Shown piece by piece: positions 43,720 through 54,918 of a stretch of DNA of 64,000 nt (position 1 is the stretch's first letter; each line of letters starts with the position of its first letter). The stretch is from assembly GCA_963920635.1 (NCBI GenBank), contig OY987302.1, forward strand, positions 29,363,278 through 29,427,277, written 5' to 3'. The notes under the pieces were generated by a model, which saw only the letters and a program-made list of their open reading frames with translations, did no database searches and was not told the origin of the DNA. Both the position numbers and the translations under genes were made by a program. Origin of the DNA: Pseudeuparius sepicola (lineage: Eukaryota; Arthropoda; Insecta; Coleoptera; Anthribidae).

Positions 43720-44344
43720 TATGACACACACATATTTTTTCTCGTTTTGGCCGCCAAAATGCACATTTACTATGAAAAAAATTAAGACGGTCCTGGGCTA
43801 TGTATTTTTCTCTCTCTTTTTTCAAAGCTATTCCAATTATAACAAGTAATCATTTTTTATACCTACTGGATTAATTAAACTCTATGTTTGTCATATTTTG
43901 AAATTCTTTTTTATACTTTAGGTAAATAACAATAATAATTATTACTAACAATAGTGAGATACATTTTACCTAAAGTATAAAAAAGAATTTCAAAATATGA
44001 CAAACATAGAGTTTAAATAATCCTGTAGGTATAAAAAAATGATTACTTGTTATAATTGGAATAGCTTTGAAAAAAGAGAGAGAAAAATGCATAGTCCAGG
44101 ACCCTATTAAATTTTTTCATAGTAAATGTGTAATTTGGCTGCCAAAACGAGAAAAAATATGTATGTGTCATACATCGTTGTACTCAGGGCAACGATTTAT
44201 TTCGAAATATGGAATAAAAAATCCAGGTCCGTATTTAAAAACATTAAGATGATCCCTCTATCTCAAAAACGAAACGTCGCCCCGAAAATCTAAAAATACC
44301 ACGATGTAGTCCAGAAAAAAGTTGCAATGAAAAAGTACAATTTC

Positions 44345-44502
44345 TTTTTCAATATTGTCGAAAATGGCGCCAGAAAAAATAAATCGAATTTCAAAAATTC
44401 GGTTTGCTACCCATGAAAATATTTTAACTTTCTCAACGGCATATTGTTAGGCGCCCAAAGGCGCAAGTTTGCCTCCATTTGACCGACTTTGTATCTGTTA
44501 CG
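44345..44502. repeat. Right arm of the outer foldback
   Basis: Partner of 38988-39168. Carries the GGCGCCCAAAGGCGCAAGTT and TCAACGGCATATTGTTAGG blocks seen inverted in the left arm. Confidence 0.75.
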
Positions 44503-44514
44503 AATCTGGCCTTA

Positions 44515-44705
44515 GTTTTTGGTGCTCGGACGTAGTTTCCGAGAAAATGAATTTTCAAATTTTCTTTTGTCACCTAATTTTTTACGGCTATATTTGTGGT
44601 TATAATCGAGATTAATTTTTACTGTACAGAGCTCAAAGTAATCACCACACTATTTTGCACCTTTTGCAACATCGAAACTTCTCGAAAACCCGGAAAAAAT
44701 AATTG
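44515..44705 (+). repeat. Dispersed repeat, copy 3 of 3
   Basis: GTGCTCGGACGTAGTTTCC onward; the longest match is to 9140-9335 in inverse orientation. Confidence 0.7.
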
Positions 44706-44860
44706 AACATCAAATAAAAAAGGGGGTTAGGGTTTGTTTTTATTACAGTATCACTCTATATATTTTTATTTTATTGAACTCTACGCTTCTTCCCGTTTGC
44801 AACAATATATATATGTCATACGAGATGTCATATTATGTTTCCTCCAACTGCTTGGAAGAT

Positions 44861-46829
44861 ATATTTATTTATTTATTTCAATTGCACAAATACATTGATT
44901 TAATATAACATCACTTTAGACTGCACAATGGATTATCTAGGATCTGTGTGTGCAGTTGTTAATACTTATTACCTAGAAACGTATAGGTATATATAGTAAT
45001 AATGATGATAAGGTTAGTTAACAGCTTGGGAATGAAGAACAAATTTAACATATCTAAGTGTTCATCGTAAATATCCAACAAAAAGGAAATTCTAGTTAGG
45101 AGCATTAATAATTACATAATTACATTTCTATCTATAAGCCATTTTTTAAGTTTATGGTTACCTTGCCAGTATTCTCTTGTTCTAAGGCAAAGAGGTAGGG
45201 AATTGTGTATCTTGGGACCAGCAAAGCAAAGGTGTCTCTGCATGGCCGAACTTGTTACGGAAGGCATAATAACACTGTGACGAGATGCATTTCTAGTATT
45301 AAGTTGGTGGGGTATCTCCTGTTTGTAGTAGTTTGTCTTTAGCATAAATCGGACTGCTGCTAGTATGTATAGTTGGTCTAAAGTTAGTAGTTTGCATTCA
45401 CGGAATAGTAATTCGGATGGATATCTTCGATTCTTAAAATACATAATTTTAATTAAATATTTATGTGCTACATTTAAGGCAGGCACAACGTTTTTTCGAG
45501 CATTTCCCCAGACAACAATACCATAATTTAAAATTGATTCAATTAAAGACAGATATATGGTTTTAAGAGTTTTAATTGGTAGTATGTTTCGCAATTTGTA
45601 GAATTTGTAAATCAGCTTTCTTATCTTAGTAGTTACATACTCTATATGTGTTTTTCATGTTAAATTTTCATCCATGAATACTCCTAGATACTTAAGACTA
45701 TGTTTTCTGTTAATAATGGACTGACATTTGCAGTTCAAGAATTGCATATCACAAACGTAATCATGGATCTTAAGTTCTTGAACTTCTGGAAGAGTTGCTT
45801 GAGTCAGAGCGAAAGTCATAAATTGGGTCTTGCTAGTATTAAGTGATAACAAGCTAAAATCCAACTATCCAACTAAACAAGCTAAAATCCAACTTTATGT
45901 ATGTTGTTGCTAATTCCGCTTTCCTAATAGTTGATTGCCATGTAGTGCCATTTACTACAATAACACTATCATCTGCAAAACAGAAAACCTTCCCTTCATT
46001 CAGCACAGAAAATACCATTAATATATATGTTAAACAACACAGGCCCCAGCACCGTCCCCTGTGGCACACCAACCTCCATCTTTACAGAATCACTTTTTAC
46101 ATTTGCTATTTTCACTTTGGGTTGTGTTACTTAAATATTTTATGAATAGATCATTCGCTAAACCTCTTATACCCATATCATGTAATCTGTTTAATAGAAT
46201 CTCATGCGCCACAGTATCAAAGGCCCTTGCTAGGTCCAGGTACACGGCAACAACCTTTTCCCTGCTATCCAGGCACTTTATGACCCGCTCTGTCACTCTG
46301 CACAATGCATTTTCCGTGTTAACATTGTCTTTGAAAGCAAACTGGTTCTCTGATAACAATTTATGTTTATTTAGGAATATCATTAATTTATATTTAATAC
46401 ATTTTTCTATAATTTTACTAACAGAACTTAAATGCAATTGGTCTGTAGTTACTCATTAGCTTGCTATCACCTTGTTTATGAAGAGGAATAATTTCAGCTT
46501 TTTTAAGAACAGTCGGATAAACTCCTGAGCTAAAAATAATATTTATAATGTCTCTTAAAGGTTCCAGCAAATATTCATAATTATATTTTATTACCTCAGA
46601 TGTAATGCCATCTTCTCCACAGGAGACACCATTTTTGAGATTTTTTATTTGCTCTAGAATTTCATGCTTTTTGATTGGAGACAAATAGAAAGATTCCGGA
46701 TTATATACTTTTCGCTGAAACCCTGGCTCAGAGGATGGGGGATTAATTTTTTCTGCTTGTATTTGACCAACTTTGCTAAAATATGCATTGAACTCATTTG
46801 CTATCGAAACTCTTTTCAGAGACTTCATT
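44861..46829 (-). mobile_element. Non-LTR retrotransposon, 5' truncated and split
   Basis: Its 3' tail is an antisense run of (AAATA)-type repeats at 44861-44880. The 3' UTR occupies 44880-45111. ORF2 pieces follow to 46829, where an hAT element interrupts; a short continuation (about 47934-47990) with the flanking duplication lies beyond it. Endonuclease and ORF1 are absent. Distinct in sequence from the LINE at 3483-4800. Confidence 0.85.
45112..46828 (-). pseudogene. Non-LTR reverse transcriptase ORF2
   Basis: Minus strand: NEFNAYFSKVG (a region before RT in CR1/L2/jockey-type proteins), EIIPLHKQGDSKLMSNYRPI (RT motif 1), LLSENQFAFKDNVNTENAL, VYLDLARAFDTVAHEILLN (catalytic Asp), then a shift of frame through the GVPQGT-like stretch near 46070, FADDSVIVV (the catalytic Asp pair is intact), HSLKYLGVFMDENLT, and the C-terminal LNYGIVVWGNA ... 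KIHNSLPLCLR to the stop at 45112. Frameshifts near 46430, 46080, 45860 and 45620 make it nonfunctional. Family (CR1, L2 or jockey) is not settled by eye. Confidence 0.87.
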
Positions 46830-47925
46830 CGGGCCCATAGCTAGGGGGGGGGCAGAGGGGGCAATGCCCCCTCTGGGAAAAATTGTTGCCCCCTCTAGCG
46901 CTTGCGCTTTGCGCTATCCACTACCCTGTAACTGGCGCAACGCATCCACGAACCGCGCTCCTGCATCGCCTGCGCCTGGGTTCCGCAGGTGGCACTGGCC
47001 GCATTTTTTAACCGACTTCAAAAAGGAGGAGGTTATCAATTCGGTTGTATGTTTTTTTTATGTTTGTTAACTCAGAACTCCGTCATTTATAAACTACGGA
47101 AGCGTAGAAGGGCCACGTAGTAAATTCTTTTAAAATTCAGACTTTTTTCTCCGAATTTTAAAATCCAGACTTTTTCTAAAAATTTTGACTTTATTCTCAA
47201 AATTTTGAGATTTTTCTCAAAATTTTGACTTTTTTCTCCAAATTTTAAAATTCAGACTTTTTTCTCGAAATTTAGACTTTATTCTCAAAATTTAGAGATT
47301 TTTCTCAGAATTTTGAAAAGTCTTAATTTTGCCAAAAATCTCAAAATGTTGAGAATAAAGTCAACATTTTGAGAAAAAAACCTGAATTTTAAAAAAATTT
47401 ACTGCGTGACAGTAAGTTATGATGTATGTAGGATATGATGTATTGATGTCTAAATAGATTTAAATTCTTTGCCTTGACCAAACATAACTCAATGTAGAAA
47501 GAGAAAAATATTTCTAAAATTTTAGTTGAAATGTACATACGGGCAAATTTGTGAAGTCGGTGTTATTTTTTGTTTTTTTTTTTTATTTTTAGTGCAGTGT
47601 GCATACGGGCATATTTTTGAAATCGGTTTTAATTTTTTTGTTAAATTTTTTTTATATTATAACTGGTGCTGAGGCTGAGTTAAGTTTGTGATACCTACGA
47701 ATATATTAAATGCGCGAATACTAAATTTTAGTACTCGCGCATTAGATTTTTTTTTTTTTGTTATGAAGAAGAAAAAAATATATATTTATTATATTAAATA
47801 ATAAACATAAAAATTGCTACTTTCCCTTTTTTCTTTTTTGTATTTTGAAATTATGGTTAAATCTTGCCCCGCCCCCTCAAAAAACATTGTTGCCCCCCTA
47901 AATATTGAACCTGGCTACGGACCTG
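46830..47925. mobile_element. Non-autonomous hAT element inside the LINE
   Basis: Left end CGGGCCCATAGCTAGG, right end CCTGGCTACGGACCTG, imperfect inverted repeats. The flanks are ACTTCATT (46822-46829) and ACCTCATT (47926-47933), an 8-bp duplication with one mismatch. Subterminal regions at both ends share GCCCCCTC blocks in inverse orientation. The middle (47120-47400) is an imperfect tandem/inverted series of TTTTCTCAAAATTTTGAC-type phrases. No transposase. Confidence 0.85.
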
Positions 47926-48021
47926 ACCTCATTGCCATGATTGTCACAAACTATATGCGATTAAATTTTGGAAATTTTCAAAAATATAAATATAAAAATC
48001 GAGATAAAAATTGTCGAAACT

Positions 48022-48281
48022 AGGAGTAGCCATGGAAAACAACCATAATAAAGTGCTACCTGTAAAATTCAAATAGCAATATTTTTCGGTTGCTCATTAC
48101 TGGAGAGAAGAGAAATATAAGAAATCCCTATTTAGGGTACAAAAATGTACAGGGTGTTATTATAATGAACATTTTAAAAACAAAAAGTCGCTTAGTTCTG
48201 TTAATCTGGCAAGAAATTTTTAACGTAGATAGCACTCTCCGAGGCACTCTGTGATAGAGTTGTTTTTTCCTGGCTACTCCT
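48022..48281. repeat. Small inverted-repeat element
   Basis: AGGAGTAGCCATGGAAAACAAC at the left pairs imperfectly with GTTGTTTTTTCCTGGCTACTCC at the right. The interior includes a GTACAGGGTGTTATTATAAT motif at 48148. Probably a MITE. Confidence 0.6.
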
Positions 48282-48399
48282 ATTTTTGATATGAACATTT
48301 TCAAAATGTAATCGCTTACAACTCCCAAACGGACAAACATACGACATTATTTATATCGTTGTAATCGGGGAGAAGCGTAGATTTCAAAAAGGCAAAATA

Positions 48400-48625
48400 T
48401 GTATACAGGAGTACCATTCTGCAAGTTGTCAATGTCAATGTTGAGCAAGATAGGAAATTTAATGGTAACTGGCCAGTCAAGTATGCCATGGAATCCTCTC
48501 AAAACAGTTGAATCATCAACAAGGCCACTGAAATTGTTGATGTGCAACGATCCAATACAAAATATCCAGGGTGGTGCTTTTCTCAATACCATCTCATAAT
48601 ACTGAATTTTTTGGAACTTTATACT
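48400..48625 (+). repeat. Diverged copy of the 7406-9047 foldback interior
   Basis: Follows 7680-7880 in order: AGTACCATTCTGCA, GAGCAAGATAGGAAATTT, ATGCCATGGAATCCTCTCAA and CAGTTGAATCATCAACAAGG match closely, then GATCCAATACAAAATATCC. Only one side of the foldback is present here. Confidence 0.75.
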
Positions 48626-49074
48626 GGTAAAAAATCGAGTATGTCAAAACATGATTATTTATTTTTCATAGTTTGATCTCCAATTAGAATGGTAGTACAA
48701 AAGGTACCTACAAATCGGGTATAGCTTTAAATCCATGGGCGTGAAATGAATATATGGAAAAGTCTTTGTTGTTGCTATTTTTTTGCTATGCCTTATAATC
48801 TCGATTATAATATTTATAACACGTAGACATTATTATTTTATTCAACATATTTATTAGGTATGTGTCAACAAGGACAATGAATTTGGGGAATCAAAAATGG
48901 TGGAGGAATTATTGGTATTTTATAGAAAATGTCTCCTACCAGGGCTTGTGAATCCTAGATATGCACGAAACATGGAAATTAGAAATCTTTCCAGATTATC
49001 CATATGGAAGCGGTATGTAGCAAAGTTGAAACTACTTTTTTCCTTTGAATGAGCACATGATTATCATTGAGTAC

Positions 49075-49530
49075 AGGGTTTTTCCAACGAATAAATAAAC
49101 GCTTTATATAAAAGTTTAATAACTTTCAGAGCTTTTCATTTGAGGGGTGTATTCAAATGGCCGAAATGATTGCGGCTTAAAAGAAATATGAACTTAGTTT
49201 CAATTTTTTAAAATGGAAAACTGTTTTTCGATTTTTGAAATCTATAGATCATCCTGCAATTTATACATGGTCATATGTTTGCTCCAGTTATTTTTACAAT
49301 TGATGGCGTGCAAACCTATATTTTTTCAAGCTTCCACACATTATATGAGAATAATAGTGTCATTCGTTGCATTAAAAATTAAATCATATCCATATTTTTT
49401 TTAAGCTGCAGTCATTTCGGCCGTTTCAATGCAAAAGCTCGCAAAAAGTTATCAAACTTTTATAATAAAACATTTTTTTGTGGGCCCAAAAATAAAGAAT
49501 TGGGGGGGAGTCATTTCGTTGGAAAACTTC
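49075..49530. repeat. MITE-like inverted repeat in YqaJ copy 2
   Basis: GTACAGGGTTTTTCCAACGAAT (49072) and AAAAGTTTAATAACTTT at the left are answered by AAAAGTTATCAAACTTTT (49445) and TCATTTCGTTGGAAAAC (49512) at the right; a CATTTGAG...GCCGAAATGA inversion lies inside. Some of the enclosed sequence (49200-49330) belongs to the tandem unit, so boundaries are complex. Confidence 0.45.
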
Positions 49531-49836
49531 GTAGGTACATGATTACCTATAAAATAGGAGAAATAACGTGTCGGGGTTGATATATTAAATGGGGCAAACT
49601 TTTTTTTATAATCGCCTATAAATTTTCGATCTGTCAGTTTTAACACAAGTTATTTCTTCAGTCAATGATTAATTTTTTAAAAATAATATATTATTATTTA
49701 ATGTTTTAAATATACGATAGGGGGATGAATAACAAAAAACTAAATGGTGATTGGTGATCTCTTCGAGCGAGTAAATGGTGTTTCGAAAATATATATAATC
49801 TTCCTGTAGACACTCAACTTCGAAAAAGGACAGTAG

Positions 49837-50222
49837 GGAAACACTGCCACAAGGTATGGGGCCGACAGTGAACCATTGGCTAGGCGACAACTCAAACAAG
49901 AATTTGGTCAACAAGTCATGCAGTGTGGTTTATTTGTCGATACTGAACACTGGTATTAGCTGCAAGTCCTGACGATCTTATCGGCAATGATGGAATTGTC
50001 GAGATAAAGTGCCCAAAAGTGTCTTCCCAGTTGCACCCCAAGGATGCCATTAGAAGTAAAGTTCTAAAATTTTGCACTTTGGATGAAAATGAGGACCTTC
50101 ACTTGAAAGAAAACGACAATTATTACCAGATACAAGTCCAACTACATATTACCAAACGTGATTATTTCTTCTTCATAGTTTGGTCTCCAGTTGGAATGTT
50201 GGTACAAAAGGTAGAAAATGGC
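49837..50222 (+). pseudogene. YqaJ-like viral recombinase/exonuclease domain
   Basis: YqaJ domains are lambda-exonuclease-type nucleases of the PD-(D/E)XK fold, found in phages and in some eukaryotic DNA transposons. The frame reads TATRYGADSEPLARRQ, then CGLFVDTEHW, and after a one-base loss near 49974 AASPDDLIGNDGIVEIKCP (the catalytic Asp and E-x-K) and YYQIQVQLHITKRDYFFFIV, ending at TAG 50220. Motif order and the D...ExK core are diagnostic. Apart from the frameshift, the active-site residues look intact. Confidence 0.8.
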
Positions 50223-50937
50223 TAGCTTTAAATCCATGAGCATAGAATGAATGGATGGATGGAAGAGCCTTTTTTGTTGCTATTTTTGTCTATTTTGTTT
50301 TTTTTTTGTAATGGCATTTTTTTCATTTTTGTACACAATGTTATGGTTCTTTTCATCTGTGATTTTTTTTATTGTTGGAATTAATGCAACTGAAATGAGT
50401 ACTGGTTTGCAAGCGTAGAATGTCATTGTTGAAAGACCCCAAGTGTTTGCATGAAACTGCATTAAAATATTTATAAAACGTAGATATTATTATTATATTC
50501 AACATTTATTATGTTTTAGATCAACAAAGACAATGAATTTTGACAATCAAAAATGGTGGAGAAACTACTGGTATTTTACAGAAAATGTCTCGTACCAGAG
50601 CTTGAGGATCCTAGATATCCACGAAACATGGAAATTAGAAATCTTTCAAGATTGTCCATATGGAAGCGGTATGTAGCAAAGTAAAAACCCTGTTTTCGAT
50701 TTTTGAAATTTATAGATTATCCTGATTCATATGTTCGCTCCAGTCGTTTTTACAATACAGAGCTTGCAAACCTATATTTTTTCAAGCTTCACACCTCATG
50801 AGAATTTTTTTTAAAATAGTGCTATTCGTCCCATTTAAAAAACTGAAAAATAAAGAAAATTCGGGGGTGAGTCATTTCATTGGAAAACCCTGCAGGAACG
50901 TGACTACCTATAAAATGGGAGAAATAACTGGTGTCAT

Positions 50938-51136
50938 AGAAAGTGTAAATACCAAAGTTGGGGGAATTGTGTCCACAATGCACATGTCCTACTTTCCGTG
51001 ATAGCTGCCATTTTCGAGGTTTCCATTTAAAAAACACAAGCTTGTGTGGTATCTCGAAAATGGCAGCTGTCACGGAAAGTAGGACGTGATAACCGCATTG
51101 GGCACACAATTACCTCCAACTTTGGTATTTACACTT
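50938..51136. repeat. Palindrome, ~85-bp arms
   Basis: GTGTAAATACCAAAGTTGGG (50942) pairs with CCTCCAACTTTGGTATTTACAC ending near 51135; the arms include TCCTACTTTCCGTGATAGCTGCC and its complement. Loop near 51025-51045. Confidence 0.75.
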
Positions 51137-51184
51137 TTTATCTAAAATCAGAAACAACGAAGCTAGATGGATCAGAATAAATCG

Positions 51185-51362
51185 GCAATATTTAGTGTAT
51201 TTTTTTCTAAATATCTAGTTAGCCATGACTTTTTCAAAAATCCACAATGCGCCTTAAATTGGGCCCACAAAACTGCAATTCTTTCCCCATTTAACCTTCC
51301 TTCTGTCTCGGCTAGTTTCCGAGGTCCCCATACTGATCACAAAAAACTCACCCGGTATATTT
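51185..51362 (-). repeat. Dispersed repeat, partner of 12206-12370
   Basis: Reverse complement reads ATACCGGGTGAGTTTTTTG then ATGGGGACCTCGGAAACTAG, matching the 12-kb copy. Confidence 0.65.
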
Positions 51363-51936
51363 TTGATCTGTCAACTTTAACACAAGCTTAGTCAATGATT
51401 AAATTTTTAAAAATAATAAATTATTATATGTTTCAGATATGCGATGGGGGATGAATAACAAAAAACTAAATGGCGATTGGTGATCTCTTCGGGCGAGTAA
51501 ATGGTGTTTAGAAAGTAGATAATCTTCCTATAGACACTCGACTCAGAAAAACGACAGTATAAAAATAATTTATTCTTAATTTCAAACCATGTTAATTAAC
51601 AATTTGTTTTAGGGCAACGCACAAGTAAAAAATGACCTGTTCAAATTAGTGAACTAAAATGGTATTTAGTAAGGATGCTAGGGTTGACTGTCATCTTTTT
51701 TGGCGAAAGCAAGTGTCGGCGCAACACAAAAAGAAAGGATAGAACTTATAAGTATAATTATTATTATGCAAGTATTAACATTTATTTATGTTTTAGGAAG
51801 TGAAAAAAATGGAAATATAAATTGTCATTATTAATTCAGTAATTTTATAGTAATAATTGTGATATATCGGACAAAAATCATGAAGTGTTGAAAACGGGTA
51901 GAAATATTACGGAGAGCATAAATATTATTAAACTAA

Positions 51937-52040
51937 AACGTTCTCACCCCTAAATTGTGTGCATCACACCTTACAACATTGGTTCTACCCCAATTTTCGA
52001 TTTTTTTTTAGTATATCTACGAAACGGTGCACTTCACGCT
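51937..52040. repeat. Left arm of a foldback hosting an LTR element
   Basis: Pairs with 55855-55955: CTCACCCCTAAATTGTGTGC with GCACACTATTTAGGGGTGGG, and CGAAACGGTGCAC with GTGCACCGTTTCCG. The gag-only LTR element sits between the arms. Confidence 0.65.
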
Positions 52041-52051
52041 AAAATATCTGA

Positions 52052-52643
52052 TGTGGAGGAATATATTTTAGAAAAGATTTTGAATTAACTCAGGATATAT
52101 AGTAACCTGCCTTGCGGTGCTTCCTTTTATTTTATATGCTTAGAACCCTGTAAAGCCAAACCAAATAACTAATAAATATTAGGCTAGCTTGTCTGCAAAT
52201 TTCCTCTATCCCTTTGGAGTATATTTGGCTATTGGCCAGTAGGTGGCGCTGTGAGTACTGAAACCAGAGATATTCAAGGCAATTTGAATGTGTTCCCAGA
52301 ATATGTTTTTTCTATTGCCTATAAAAAACTGTCCACCTCCAGCAAATGTTACAATACCAAAGTTGAAGACGTTAAGAGGCCATTTTGTGGCCTGACTTTA
52401 AGTAGGTACAAGCTGGCAGCCTTAGGGCAATTGGTTAAAGCTATTTCTTTTTAGTCTGAATACCTAGTCTGGTGCCAGGTAATCTTAGAATTATTATATG
52501 GTGTTTGTGTGCATTTTAATTTGTATATTTTCCAGTTTTTAAACCTGTCCAAGAATAATAGTAAAACCTCCCATTTGCCCGAACGAATCTGTTTTTTGTC
52601 AACGGCCCTCAGCCCTCTCTGAACCTACAAAAATCCCGTCACA
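52052..52643 (+). repeat. 5' LTR
   Basis: 592 bp; same length as the 3' copy. The 67-codon frame inside it (52251-52454) occurs identically in the other LTR and is not a gene. Confidence 0.93.
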
Positions 52644-52662
52644 GCTTGGTGCCCAACGTGGG
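52644..52662 (+). other. Primer-binding site
   Basis: GCTTGGTGCCCAACGTGGGG immediately after the LTR; TGGTGCCCAACG would pair with a tRNA ending CGTTGGGCACCA. Which tRNA that is cannot be told here. Confidence 0.65.
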
Positions 52663-52677
52663 GCTTAGTCGCATGAC

Positions 52678-53784
52678 ATGATGGCGACCAAAGATTTGGC
52701 TGGGGCCCTGGAAAATGCAAAAATGGGAAATGGTGAAAACTTAGCAAAAACACCGGCCACACATGTTTACAACCTCAGAAGGGACATTCGTGAGAGACAT
52801 CCATTCCTGCGGCGCTCGCTGGGTGTCACGAGGATCCCATTTCAGCATGATGAAAATTCGCTGGAAAATCAAGGTAGGATCAATCCTATTTTTTCTACTG
52901 CGTTGCCACTGGGGGGCAACGATTCTACAAATATCCAAGGTTCGGACCCTGTGGAGGGTATCGGTACAGATTCGGGAGCGAACAGTGAACTGCTCGAAGG
53001 AATGCGTGCCCAAATCAACCCAATCTATGGGACGTTCGGGGGCAGCGTCAACCAATCCTTGTCGAGGGCGGCTATGGGGCTACCACCGCCACCATGTTGT
53101 TCCCAGCCTCAAAAATACACACTTTCGCAGAGTGATATTGCCAGAGTGGTTGCACAAGTTGTATCGGAAATGCAAAATGTAAACGTAAATTTGAATAATC
53201 AGAATAGGGAGAGTATGGTAAATCAAAATAGTGTAAAGCTTAAACTAATAAAGCCTAGGCTGGAGTTGCCATGTTTTGACGGCGAGGGTGCGCTTCACCC
53301 GGTAGATTTTCTTAAACAGATCGAAAGTATTTTCGTTTGCGAGGGAATGTCCCCGGATGCATTTTTAAGTGATGGCATCGGGGTTATGTTTTTTGCAAAA
53401 AATGCTAGAGCGTGGGCAGTTGCTTTTTTATCAACTTTTGATGATTTTCAACAGTTCAAGTGTAATTTTTTGGAGCATTTCTGGAATCACACTCACCAAT
53501 TGAAGATCAAATTGAGGCTGGAATCCACCATTTATCAAGAATCAAATAGGCGTAGTTTCTCTGAGCATTTTACCTATTATGTTTCAATCGCGAAATATTT
53601 AGAACCTCCATTTGAGCCCCCCCAGTTAATTCAAATAGTGGCGCGACACTTTTCGCCAAGTGTCTCGTCGACCCTCATTGGGGTAAACACTTTTTCCGAA
53701 GCTTTGGAACGTCTCAGGCAGGCGGAATATTATTTTCGGCAGGGTGTGTCGGCATCTTGGCCGATCGGTGAAATAACCCAATAA
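52678..53784 (+). CDS. gag: Retrotransposon Gag
   Basis: 368 codons, ATG to TAA, 34 bp after the primer-binding site, an uninterrupted frame. The first ~190 residues are low-complexity and Asn/Gly-rich; residues about 195-345 form the capsid-like domain (LELPCFDGEGALHPVDFLKQ, FFAKNARAWAVAF, FLEHFWN, FSEHFTYYVSIAKYL), the pattern of Ty3/gypsy gag. No CCHC zinc knuckle is seen in this frame or directly after it. The ATG at 52681 is an alternative start one codon on. Intact Gag with nearly identical LTRs argues for recent activity. Confidence 0.85.
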   Translation: MMATKDLAGALENAKMGNGENLAKTPATHVYNLRRDIRERHPFLRRSLGVTRIPFQHDENSLENQGRINPIFSTALPLGGNDSTNIQGSDPVEGIGTDSGANSELLEGMRAQINPIYGTFGGSVNQSLSRAAMGLPPPPCCSQPQKYTLSQSDIARVVAQVVSEMQNVNVNLNNQNRESMVNQNSVKLKLIKPRLELPCFDGEGALHPVDFLKQIESIFVCEGMSPDAFLSDGIGVMFFAKNARAWAVAFLSTFDDFQQFKCNFLEHFWNHTHQLKIKLRLESTIYQESNRRSFSEHFTYYVSIAKYLEPPFEPPQLIQIVARHFSPSVSSTLIGVNTFSEALERLRQAEYYFRQGVSASWPIGEITQ

Positions 53785-53787
53785 ATA

Positions 53788-54460
53788 ATCCACGGGATGG
53801 TTTGTTGGAAGAGGTTTGTGAGTTTGAGCACCCTATATATAAAGATAGATGTCCTATTTTTGAAGTTTGTTTGTATAGTTTTTCGTTTCCCGCGCTGATT
53901 GATTCTGGAAGTCAAATCTGTGCGATCTCAGAGTCGGTGTGGTTGTAGTTAGATATGGGAAATAATCAAGTGCCTTCTTTTCCTGTAGTTGGCATCAAGA
54001 TTGTTGGTGTTTTTAAGACAAAGCAATGTGGTGTTCAGCGGCAAGCATTACTTATTTTTTCTGTAAACGAGAACGAATTTTTCGCATGAATTTTGAGTCG
54101 TGCCGGATCTTATTTACCTTGTGATTATCGGTATTGATTTTTTGCTTACTCATAAAGCGGTCATTGACCTTTAAAGGAATGAAGTGAGGTGTATGAACAA
54201 AGATCTATGTGGTTTTACCGGAAAGGGAGACTGTGTACGAATTTGGGGCTTTGGTCCGTCCAAAACTGCGATGCATAGCGAGCTGCGACATCTTCATAGA
54301 TGTGCATATGTGTGCAATATCCACCAGAGATATAGATCTCAAAGTGACTTGTTCTGCCTTGCCCGTGAATAAATGTATTTTGTTGACGGAGGTTTTGGAA
54401 CGATTTTCTGACGTTTTTTCGATTATTCCAGGGTTGTTTAAAACTTATGAGGCTCTTTGA
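53788..54460 (+). pseudogene. Protease and RT-leader remnant
   Basis: After the gag stop, pieces in shifting frames: FPALIDSGSQICAISESVW (aspartic-protease active site, DSG), then VIIGIDFLLTHKAVIDL near 54120-54170 (the protease C-terminal G-x-D element), then LERFSDVFSIIPGLFKTYEA near 54395-54455, the segment preceding RT in Ty3/gypsy Pol. Stops and frameshifts between them, including a TAG at 53946, show decay. RT proper does not follow; sequence to 54900 is non-coding. Confidence 0.75.
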
Positions 54461-54905
54461 GGACCGCTACAAAATTAAAAAGACCATAGGCATGCATACT
54501 TTTCTTCTTAAATGTCCTGAGACACAAAGGGAGCAAGGGTTGTTCCCTATTAAGTCATTTGAAACCTTACCAAATGGCAGCGATTTCACAACCATATAAT
54601 CCTCGTTGTATTGGGCAGTGACGTCGCCATAGGTTCAGGATATCTTTACACAAAGGTGGCTTTGTCTGATTTCGTTTTTCGGTTTGATTGTTTCCAAATC
54701 AGACTTTCCTGCACAGGTTAATGGGCTCCAGTTTGAAGGTTAACTTTTCATTTGAGCATGCGCGTTGGTTCTCCGGGAAACATTTTTGTTCCTATTTTTT
54801 GTAATTTGTGTATATAGTTTAATTCACGTCGTATGTTATTATTAGGTTTAGGTGTGGCTGAATTAGCTTTATAATGAGTAAAAAGAGTGAAAAGCTATTC
54901 ATTCA

Positions 54906-54918
54906 CATGGGGGGCAGA
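54906..54918 (+). other. Polypurine tract
   Basis: CATGGGGGGCAGA immediately precedes the 3' LTR (TGTGG). Confidence 0.8.

Larger units (their letters stand above)
42371..44186. repeat. Palindrome split by element copy 2
   Basis: The right arm (about 43975-44186, ending CATACATCGTTGTACTC) pairs with 43722-43925 plus the GAGTACAACGATG piece at 42371-42383. The two parts of the left arm are separated only by element copy 2, so the right arm preserves the uninterrupted sequence of the target. Confidence 0.85.
48645..51560 (+). repeat. Tandem array of YqaJ gene segments (about 2.5 copies)
   Basis: Three segments recur in the same order. (a) The 3' coding end (48645-48800 and 50135-50300; shared TCATAGTTTGRTCTCCARTT). 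(b) An upstream exon-like block (48866-49025 and 50525-50685; GAAACATGGAAATTAGAAAT). (c) The YqaJ start region (49700-49835 and 51425-51560). Introns are shared too. Spacing is 1.5-1.7 kb. Copy 2 is complete apart from mutations; copy 1 keeps only its end and copy 3 only its beginning. MITEs have landed within copies. Confidence 0.75.

Noticed and set aside
43616..44252. Two related frames starting MKKEREK on opposite strands
   Set aside because: They are the two arms of one palindrome and carry no domain.
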